From Candidatus Peregrinibacteria bacterium GW2011_GWA2_33_10 (lineage in GTDB: Bacteria; Patescibacteriota; Gracilibacteria; UBA1369; GWC2-33-13): DNA of 64,000 nucleotides. Each line of letters opens with the position of its first letter. Position 1 is the stretch's first letter. A program made the position numbers and the translations under genes. Below, in pieces: positions 57,917-64,000 of this stretch. The stretch is taken from assembly GCA_000989565.1 (NCBI GenBank), contig LBOO01000010.1, forward strand, positions 24,819 to 88,818, given 5' to 3'. A model generated the notes under the pieces. The model saw nothing but the letters and a program-made list of their open reading frames with translations. It was not told the origin of the DNA and made no database searches.

Positions 57917-57948
57917 CAAGAGACAAAACCTAACGGTTTTTTCTCTTG
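57917..57948 (+). terminator. Hairpin with T-run behind the response regulator
   Basis: CAAGAGA..AAAACC and GGTTTTTTCTCTTG form a stem with a TAAC loop, directly after the stop at 57914. A second copy of the inner part is at 58099-58147. Confidence 0.55.
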
Positions 57949-58147
57949 GACTCTTTTTCCCTATATTGTTATTCTTAAAAATACTTATTGCTTAGGGCAG
58001 CTTTTTCTCAACTTGGGAACCCACGAGACCCAAGTTGATAAAAAGCTTTCTTTGCAATAACTATTTTTAAGAATCTTTATTCTATCTCTTTTAATAAAAC
58101 AAAACCTAACGGTTTTTTCTCTTGGACTCTTTTTCCCTATATTGTTA
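57923..58147. repeat. 49-bp direct repeats flanking a long inverted repeat
   Basis: Identical 49-bp copies (57923-57971 and 58099-58147) bracket a near-palindrome: left arm 57971-58017, right arm 58029-58074, loop of 11 nt. The arms pair at more than 80% of positions by eye. The right-hand direct repeat runs into the stop codon of the LCP gene. No coding sequence is evident. It may be a small mobile element, a structured RNA or a terminator-derived duplication. Confidence 0.75.
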
Positions 58148-59335
58148 CTGGTTTATCAAGGTTTCGACGTGGGTTTTGATGTCTTGATAGTTGCCGCTAA
58201 TTGGTAAAAGAATGTATTGGCCTCGGGTATTTTTGGTGGAATGCAGAAAATTTGAGGTGCTTAGGACATTTTCGCGGATAAATGTAAAATTTTTATAATT
58301 CTGATAATACGAAAACGCGCTTAGCATTTCGATATTCGTATTAATGCCGGCCATTAAATTGGTAAACAGTTTATAATATTCAGGAAGATTTTCACTTATG
58401 CTCATTGATTTTAATTTCGCATAAAAACTTTCTATTATTTGCTGCTGTCTTTTGGAGCGTTCAAAGTCGGATGATGATTTGCGGCTGCGAGCGTATTTTA
58501 AGGCTGTAGCGCCATCCAAATGCTGCTGTCCGGCTTCGATTTCGAAGACTTGATAACTGCTATCAGGTCCCGGGTAAGATTTGTCATAAATCTTTTTTGG
58601 GACATTGAGGTCTATTCCTCCAACTGAATCAATTACTTCGACAAATGAATTCAAATCAAGGACTATATATTTTTCCGGTAGAACTCCGCTTATCAGATAA
58701 ACCGCTTCAGCTATTTTTTCGATTCCGTATTTATTATAAATTTCATTAATTTTTCGTCCGTTAAAATATAAATCGCGAGGATAGCTCACTAAAATTATTT
58801 TTTGTGTTTTTTCGTTTATGGTTGCGGTGATAATTGAATCAGTAAGTCCGTCTCTTTTTCCTAAAATTAAAAAATCCAAATGATTATCGGCATAAAAGCC
58901 TTGATCGGAAGTTAGTTCATTTCCAATTGCTTTAGCTACTAAATTTTCAATCTTTTGATCTTTTATGTAATTATTTTTTTGCATTATTTGTAAGTCTATT
59001 TGCGCTTTTTGTAATTCCAATTTTGTTTGTTCCAAATCTTTTTCCGTATTTTCCAAAATACTTAATTTTTTATTTATTAAATTCAATTGTTTTTCCAATT
59101 TTTTTATTTTTAAATCCGACACTTTTGATTCAAATGTCTTTATGAGCATTTCTTTTTCCATAGCTCCAACTTCTTGAATCAGCGAATTTGAATTGAATTT
59201 CCCTTTACTAATTTCATCTCGTATACGAAAGAAATTGATAATAAACGCTGTACTGACAACAACAATCGTCAAGCAAACAGCAATTATTTGAATTTTTACA
59301 TTTTTATCTTTATTTTCAAAATTAAGTTTAAACAT
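58145..59335 (-). CDS. LytR-CpsA-Psr (LCP) family protein
   Basis: 396 residues. One membrane segment (IQIIAVCLTIVVVSTAFIIN) precedes a coiled-coil (about 60-140), then the LCP catalytic domain: DHLDFLILGKRDGLTDSIITA, VSYPRDLYFNGRKINEIYNKY, VEVIDSVGGIDLNVPKKIYD, and ALKYARSRKSSSDFERSKRQ. LCP enzymes move glycopolymers from a lipid carrier to peptidoglycan or to proteins. The next gene in the direction of transcription boundary is the TraG-like gene 14 bp upstream (59350). It ends inside a 49-bp repeat. Confidence 0.9.
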   Translation of the reverse strand: MFKLNFENKDKNVKIQIIAVCLTIVVVSTAFIINFFRIRDEISKGKFNSNSLIQEVGAMEKEMLIKTFESKVSDLKIKKLEKQLNLINKKLSILENTEKDLEQTKLELQKAQIDLQIMQKNNYIKDQKIENLVAKAIGNELTSDQGFYADNHLDFLILGKRDGLTDSIITATINEKTQKIILVSYPRDLYFNGRKINEIYNKYGIEKIAEAVYLISGVLPEKYIVLDLNSFVEVIDSVGGIDLNVPKKIYDKSYPGPDSSYQVFEIEAGQQHLDGATALKYARSRKSSSDFERSKRQQQIIESFYAKLKSMSISENLPEYYKLFTNLMAGINTNIEMLSAFSYYQNYKNFTFIRENVLSTSNFLHSTKNTRGQYILLPISGNYQDIKTHVETLINQ

Positions 59336-59349
59336 CAGTTTTTGTTTTT

Positions 59350-62073
59350 TTATTTAAATGCCTGAACAGCGGGATCATCCGCTTTCGCAGGGGGCGGGGT
59401 TTGGATATTGGTGGCGGTATTTTGCGGGATTATAGGCGGAACCTGAGTTTGAAGACCCACTGCCTCTTGAGGCGGTAACGGTTCCGGTGCTTGAGTGTCC
59501 GTATTTGCTTCCGCCGGTTCGTCAGGATGCAGGTCGATTCCTATTCTGGCGGCTATTTCTTGATCCACAAATATTTTTTTACGTCCATATTTCATACGGG
59601 AATATTCTTTTAATATTTCTCTAATCTTCGCGCTTTCGGTAGAGGTATCCCAAATTGTTTGTATGGAAAATGGGCGGGAAGTGGCGTTATCTATTAATAA
59701 TTTTATATATGCTTTGTAATTGGCTATTCCAATAATATCCTGAGGAGAAAGCACGGGTGCGTATTCTTTTTGTAAATATTCAGCGTCATCAGCGCCGACT
59801 TTGAAAGACATAATTGTACCGCAGTTACCGAATACCGCGTCGCGTATTTGGGTATTTGATGCGCCGGATTTACTGACCACCAGCTGATTTATATATTGAT
59901 GCGCCATGATTAAACAGAGATGATATTTACGTGCTTCTGAGAGGATTGAACAGAAGCTGTCAGTGGCGAAATTCTGAAACTCATCCACGTAGAGATAGAA
60001 ATCTTTTCTTTGATCTTCAGGCATATCAACTCGGCTCATGGCAGCCATTTGTACGCGAGCCACAAGAATCAATCCCAAAAGTTGCGTATTTAAATCCCCT
60101 ATTTTACCTTTGGAAAGATTTACTAATAAAATTTTCTGTTGGTCCATACATTCACGAAAATTAAACGCGGATTTGGTCTGTCCAATTGTGTTTCTCATGA
60201 TGGAATTGGTAATGAACGGACCGAATTTGGATGAGAAATAAGGTATCATTTCTTGTTTTTCACGATCTCCGGTGTGCGCGTATTCATGCTCCCAAAATGA
60301 TCTGACAACAGGATTTTTTACTTTGGTTACTTTATATTTCATGAATTCGTCATCAGTGAACATTCTAGGCACATCAATCAATGTAGCGCCTTCTTCTTGG
60401 TCTTCCATAAGCGTTAAACAGGCATTTCTAAAATAATGTTGAATACGAGGTCCGAATATTTCATCACCAAATAATTTAATAAAAATTTCAGTTGCTTGGC
60501 TTGAAGCCATGTCTTGCTGTTCAGGTGTTTTTGCCTCAAGAATATTCAATCCCATAGGCCGATCAACATCCGCGGGATCAAAAACAATAACATCTTTTGC
60601 TCTTTCCTTAGGGATAAATCCGAGAATATCCTCAATCAAATCGCCGTGAGGGTCAATAACGCATAGTCCGTCTTTTTGGGCATCCTGACGCGCCATATAA
60701 CTTAACAAAGCTGATTTACCGGAACCGGATTTACCAATGATATAATGGTGTCTGGACCTATCTTTTCTCTTGAAACGAATTTCTTTTTTTACACCTCTGT
60801 AAACATTATGACCTAATAAAATTCCTTCTTCAGGCATATTGGTTGGTGCCGGCAAAGTTTTATACAATAACCAGCGAATAACAGGCGTGTAATTGTATCT
60901 ACTGGTGGGAAAATGGTAAACGGAAGCCAATTCATCAGTAGACAACAAGGACCCTTTTTCAAACAAATTCAAAAAACGATGCCTAAAATTAAAATGCATT
61001 ATTTTGTTATTGATAAAATCAATTGGTATTATGCGTCGGTTTTGGAAATAATTTCGATTTTGCTGTTTAAATATATTAAATGAAAGAACAATATTATTTG
61101 CGATCAATTCCGCTCTGGAATCTGTTTTTGCCGATGAAACAATGCGGATTACCGTATCAAATCCGCTTCTTTGGGCTTTTTCTCCGACTGATTTAGCGTC
61201 TTCTTCCTTGGTTTGGAGCATTCTGATCATCGGGTCGCCGCCTCCGGCTTTTGAGGGATCTTTCTGTACTTTATCATAACCAAACAAAATTCCTATAAAG
61301 ATACTATTCAATATACCCAGTCCGGGTATATGAAATTTGGATACTTTTTTATTTTTAAACATTGCAGTTCCTATTTTATCGGCTTCTTTTTGCCATTTTG
61401 TACTTGTTCTTGGACGCATTACCATTTGAATCGCACCGATTTCTTCTTCTTCCAATTTTGAAAGAACGTTTGTCATATCATTTAAAGGATCATTTTCCAA
61501 ATCTTTATAAACTCTGACAGGAAAATAATACGGCCTTGTCTGATACATACAGTACATTTTTGATTTTAATCCTTTATCGATTATTTTATATGGCTTAACT
61601 ATTTCCACGTCAGCATCTTTATAAAAAGCTGTTATTTGCTTTTCAACCAATTCCGCATAGTATTTCGGGCAAATTACATAAAAGTCCAAAACTTTATTAT
61701 GTACAACCATTTCGAATGAAACCAAATCATGCTGAAGTAAAATTACTTTCAGGTGATTCCAAAGATTGAGTTCGGAAATTTCGTGCAAAGAACGATAAAG
61801 CTGTTCCATAATGGCAACTCTCTCTTTGAAATCTTTTTCCAACGCGTCTTCTTTGTCTTTTTGGCTATCGGCGCGAGGCTGAATAACCTGCATATAAACA
61901 AGATTTCTACTCTGATAATAATAATAAATCAATCTTGTCAAACCAAGTAAAATTTTGATTGTAATCTTCAAAATTATTAAAGCCCCGATAGTGTACAATA
62001 TGGCTTTTACAGGCTGTTCACTATAAAAGTCCATTATAGATTGAGGAATATACGCGGTCAGTTTTTCAATCAT
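59350..62073 (-). CDS. TraG/VirD4-like conjugative coupling or HerA-type ATPase
   Basis: 907 residues. An N-terminal membrane segment (VKAILYTIGALIILKITIKI) and a long soluble region lead to the ATPase: Walker A GKSGSGKS (447-454) within HHYIIGKSGSGKSALL, Walker B DFYLYVDEFQNFATDSF and a following SEARKYHLCLIMAHQYINQL arginine-finger-like helix. VIDPHGDLIEDILGFIP is the TraG/DUF87 landmark. The C-terminal tail is Pro/Thr/Gln-rich. Such ATPases pump DNA or couple type IV secretion. No other T4SS gene is next to it, so its role is open (DNA uptake or transfer). Confidence 0.88.
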   Translation of the reverse strand: MIEKLTAYIPQSIMDFYSEQPVKAILYTIGALIILKITIKILLGLTRLIYYYYQSRNLVYMQVIQPRADSQKDKEDALEKDFKERVAIMEQLYRSLHEISELNLWNHLKVILLQHDLVSFEMVVHNKVLDFYVICPKYYAELVEKQITAFYKDADVEIVKPYKIIDKGLKSKMYCMYQTRPYYFPVRVYKDLENDPLNDMTNVLSKLEEEEIGAIQMVMRPRTSTKWQKEADKIGTAMFKNKKVSKFHIPGLGILNSIFIGILFGYDKVQKDPSKAGGGDPMIRMLQTKEEDAKSVGEKAQRSGFDTVIRIVSSAKTDSRAELIANNIVLSFNIFKQQNRNYFQNRRIIPIDFINNKIMHFNFRHRFLNLFEKGSLLSTDELASVYHFPTSRYNYTPVIRWLLYKTLPAPTNMPEEGILLGHNVYRGVKKEIRFKRKDRSRHHYIIGKSGSGKSALLSYMARQDAQKDGLCVIDPHGDLIEDILGFIPKERAKDVIVFDPADVDRPMGLNILEAKTPEQQDMASSQATEIFIKLFGDEIFGPRIQHYFRNACLTLMEDQEEGATLIDVPRMFTDDEFMKYKVTKVKNPVVRSFWEHEYAHTGDREKQEMIPYFSSKFGPFITNSIMRNTIGQTKSAFNFRECMDQQKILLVNLSKGKIGDLNTQLLGLILVARVQMAAMSRVDMPEDQRKDFYLYVDEFQNFATDSFCSILSEARKYHLCLIMAHQYINQLVVSKSGASNTQIRDAVFGNCGTIMSFKVGADDAEYLQKEYAPVLSPQDIIGIANYKAYIKLLIDNATSRPFSIQTIWDTSTESAKIREILKEYSRMKYGRKKIFVDQEIAARIGIDLHPDEPAEANTDTQAPEPLPPQEAVGLQTQVPPIIPQNTATNIQTPPPAKADDPAVQAFK

Positions 62074-62152
62074 TTTTTTATTTTTATTTTAATCTTTATA
62101 TTTTAGCAGAAAAAAGGGAAAAAACAAAGATTATCTTTTTAAAACAGGTAAA

Positions 62153-63247
62153 TCACACATTGAATTTAAAATGCATTACATCGCCGTCTTTGACTATGTA
62201 CTCTTTGCCTTCTTGTCTTGCCAATCCTTTTTCTTTGGCTTTTAATTCGCCTCCGGCTGTAATATAATCATTAAAACCAATGACTTCGGCTTTTATGAAG
62301 CCCTTTTCAAAATCCGTATGAATAACTCCGGCTGCTTGAGGAGCTTTTGAGTTTTTTTCAATTGTCCACGCGCGAACTTCTTTTACTCCGGCTGTGAAAA
62401 ATGTTTCCAAATTCAGAAGTTTATAAGAACTTCGGATTACTTCTTCCAATCCTGTTTGTGAAAGACCTGCTTCGCTTAGAAGTTCTTTTGCTTCTTCTTC
62501 TTCAAATCCCGCCAAATCTTCTTCCAATTTCGCGCAAATCGGAATTATATCTTCGTGTTCCCTGATATTTAAATGTTTTTTAATATTTTCTTTGTTAAAT
62601 GAGGAAATTTCGTGCTCTTTTAAGTTTGCGATATAAAGAAGCGGTTTATTTGTCAGGAGATGAAGATCTTGAATCAGCTCTTTTTGTTCATCTGTTAATT
62701 TAATATTTATTGCTCTTATTCCTTTTCCCAATTCGTTTTCAATGAAAGTCAGCGCGTCCAAATCATGCGCCAATTTTTTATCACCGGATTTTGCTTGGGA
62801 TCTGACTTTATCGATTCTTTTTCCTAATGTTTGCAAGTCCGCTAAGATCAGTTCAGATTCAATTATTTCAATATCTCTTTTAGGATCAATTTCATTATGA
62901 ACGTGAATAATGTCTGAATCTTCAAAAAAGCGAATTACTTGCGCTATCGCATCACATTCACGGATATGGCTTAAAAATTGGTTTCCAAGTCCCTCTCCTT
63001 GAGAAGCGCCTTTTACCAGACCGGCAATATCTACAAATTCAATTGTATTATGGATTACTTGAACAGGTTTAATAATATCCGCCAATTGATAAAGTCTGGG
63101 ATCAGGTACGTCCACTATGCCTTTATTCGGATCAATTGTACAAAAGGGGAAATTCGCGGCTTTGGCGGCCTGGGATCTTGTCAGTGCGTTGAATATTGTG
63201 GATTTGCCGACATTTGGAAGTCCGACGATACCGATTTTTAAGCTCAT
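62153..63247 (-). CDS. ychF: Ribosome-binding GTPase YchF
   Basis: 364 residues, full length. G1 GLPNVGKST; G3 and neighbours FVDIAGLVKGASQGEGLGNQ; coiled region; NKPLLYIANLKEHEI; TGS domain at the end (IEKNSKAPQAAGVIHTDFEK, KEYIVKDGDVMHFKFNV). YchF/Ola1 proteins hydrolyse ATP or GTP and bind ribosomes; the specificity motif reads NKPLLYIANL. Confidence 0.96.
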   Translation of the reverse strand: MSLKIGIVGLPNVGKSTIFNALTRSQAAKAANFPFCTIDPNKGIVDVPDPRLYQLADIIKPVQVIHNTIEFVDIAGLVKGASQGEGLGNQFLSHIRECDAIAQVIRFFEDSDIIHVHNEIDPKRDIEIIESELILADLQTLGKRIDKVRSQAKSGDKKLAHDLDALTFIENELGKGIRAINIKLTDEQKELIQDLHLLTNKPLLYIANLKEHEISSFNKENIKKHLNIREHEDIIPICAKLEEDLAGFEEEEAKELLSEAGLSQTGLEEVIRSSYKLLNLETFFTAGVKEVRAWTIEKNSKAPQAAGVIHTDFEKGFIKAEVIGFNDYITAGGELKAKEKGLARQEGKEYIVKDGDVMHFKFNV

Positions 63248-63338
63248 GAGTGTGGTTGGTAATTTGTAATTGAAAATTTGAAAACTGTAACCTGTAACCT
63301 GTAAATGGAATGTTTTATTCTGATATACTGCTTGAATT

Positions 63339-64000
63339 CTATTTTTTTAAAGCGGAGCAGTATATTATTTTATGGCAGATTTTATATTCTTTTAAGGTTA
63401 GTTGGCCGGGGGCTGTTAATTTATTAGGGGTGATGGGGATAAAAGTCAATAGAGATCCTAGTTTGGGAGCAATAATGCGGCTGATTTTTCCTTTTTCTCC
63501 CATGCATAGAGCGATTATTTGATTCTTTTTTTGCTTTTTTATTTTATCGATCAGTTGAAAAATTACCAAATTATCAGAATATTTATTAGCGAATGTGGCT
63601 ATTTTTATTACATCCGCGTTCATTTTAACAGCTTTTTCAAAAATTTTGGATAAAACTTTTAAAGAGGGTGTTTGTTTAAAGTTATGATAGGAAATAATTA
63701 TTTTTGAATTTCCTTTATTTTTAATGAGCTTTTGTATAAGCTCTTTTTTTAAATGAATGTCTATATCAATGTAATCAAAATTATTTTTTATAGCATTCTC
63801 TAAAATTTTAACTCTATCTGCTTCCTTTCCTTTAAAATTACCAAGCTCACTTATTCCTTTACAGACAGCAATTAATGGTTTGGGAGTTGCATTTCTTAAT
63901 TTTTTGTAATCTATTTTTTTAAATTGATCCAACCATACTTCAAAAAAGTCGGCTTTATTCTGATTTTTACGAATTAATTTTAAAGCATCTAAAAAAGAAT
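63339..64000 (-). CDS. aroD: 3-dehydroquinate dehydratase type I, 5' end outside window
   Basis: The frame stays open to the right edge and no natural start is visible. The first in-frame TTG at 63932 lies within the protein, where ADFFEVWLDQF (type I hallmark ADLVEvRlD) is upstream. KIIISYHNFKQTPSL carries the active-site His, MNADVIKIATFANKYSDN the Schiff-base Lys, and IIALCMGEKGKISRIIAPKL the family end. It removes water from 3-dehydroquinate in the shikimate pathway. The remaining part in the window is 220 codons. Confidence 0.88.
   Translation of the reverse strand, partial: SFLDALKLIRKNQNKADFFEVWLDQFKKIDYKKLRNATPKPLIAVCKGISELGNFKGKEADRVKILENAIKNNFDYIDIDIHLKKELIQKLIKNKGNSKIIISYHNFKQTPSLKVLSKIFEKAVKMNADVIKIATFANKYSDNLVIFQLIDKIKKQKKNQIIALCMGEKGKISRIIAPKLGSLLTFIPITPNKLTAPGQLTLKEYKICHKIIYCSALKK

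Noticed and set aside
59350-62073. Integrated conjugative element
   Set aside because: Only one TraG-like ATPase is present; no relaxase, integrase or att sites were seen.

Overview
The window is AT-rich, densely packed DNA that uses the standard code (TGA is a genuine stop, for example at the ends of the genes at 8452-10290 and 43570-45132). The gene set suggests a bacterium of the Candidate Phyla Radiation/Patescibacteria type, perhaps Peregrinibacteria-like. It includes archaeal/eukaryotic-type ProS and GlyRS, an FtsA/PilM-like ATPase next to a baseplate-J-like membrane protein, TrmB-type regulators, SLH- and PKD-bearing surface proteins, and many proteins with no recognisable family. The phylum is inferred from gene content, as no rRNA lies in the window. 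Most genes lack a Shine-Dalgarno and have short leaders (about 13-25 nt) behind TTGnnn-16/17-TATAAT promoters.

Layout. 1-8.1 kb (accessory): a truncated TrmB regulator, a STAND/NACHT-like NTPase fused to a HemK-like methyltransferase, a TPR protein, and a three-gene operon that I read as a radical-SAM RiPP system. The operon holds a 32-residue Cys/Gly/Tyr precursor at 8025-8123 (with the clearest Shine-Dalgarno I found), a 14-bp perfect hairpin, a SPASM-type maturase whose C-terminus is damaged, and a second radical-SAM-like enzyme with an odd CX3CX3C motif. 8.4-15.3 kb: a protein with possible cyclodipeptide-synthase similarity, another TrmB regulator and two large paralogous unknowns. 15.3-16.6 kb: rnc, nusB and rpmF. 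16.6-20 kb: a large Pro-rich repeat/SLH surface protein and a small relative of its N-terminus. 20.3-25 kb: a cell-envelope operon (alpha/beta hydrolase, membrane MurF-like ligase, DegT aminotransferase, FemAB-like transferase). 25.1-29.8 kb: FtsA-like ATPase, baseplate-J-like protein, proS. 29.9-37.3 kb: surface proteins, three small lipoproteins, a frameshifted unknown gene and a leucine-rich-repeat-like protein. 37.4-47.4 kb: mtaB, efp, tRNA-Val, comF, two GT4 glycosyltransferases, dnaX, ligA. 47.5-50.8 kb: three unknown genes and a broken sortase. 51-56.3 kb: a Rel protein with a membrane tail, a GlyRS-HisA fusion, dtd and a DUF3467 protein. 56.3-64 kb: a TrmB regulator, a winged-helix response regulator, a 225-bp nested-repeat element, an LCP protein, a TraG/VirD4-like ATPase, ychF and a partial aroD.

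The most novel system is the peptide operon at 4985-8123. The small precursor is out of frame with a spurious 73-codon extension of the maturase, so routine gene calling would miss it. Next are the NTPase-methyltransferase fusion, the GlyRS-HisA fusion, the membrane-anchored Rel and the repeat/hairpin element at 57917-58147. Four loci (maturase SPASM, rpmF/nusB junction, sortase, GlyRS tail) look as if roughly 60-150 bp are missing. This is either real decay or an assembly problem, and it affects how the fusion should be read.
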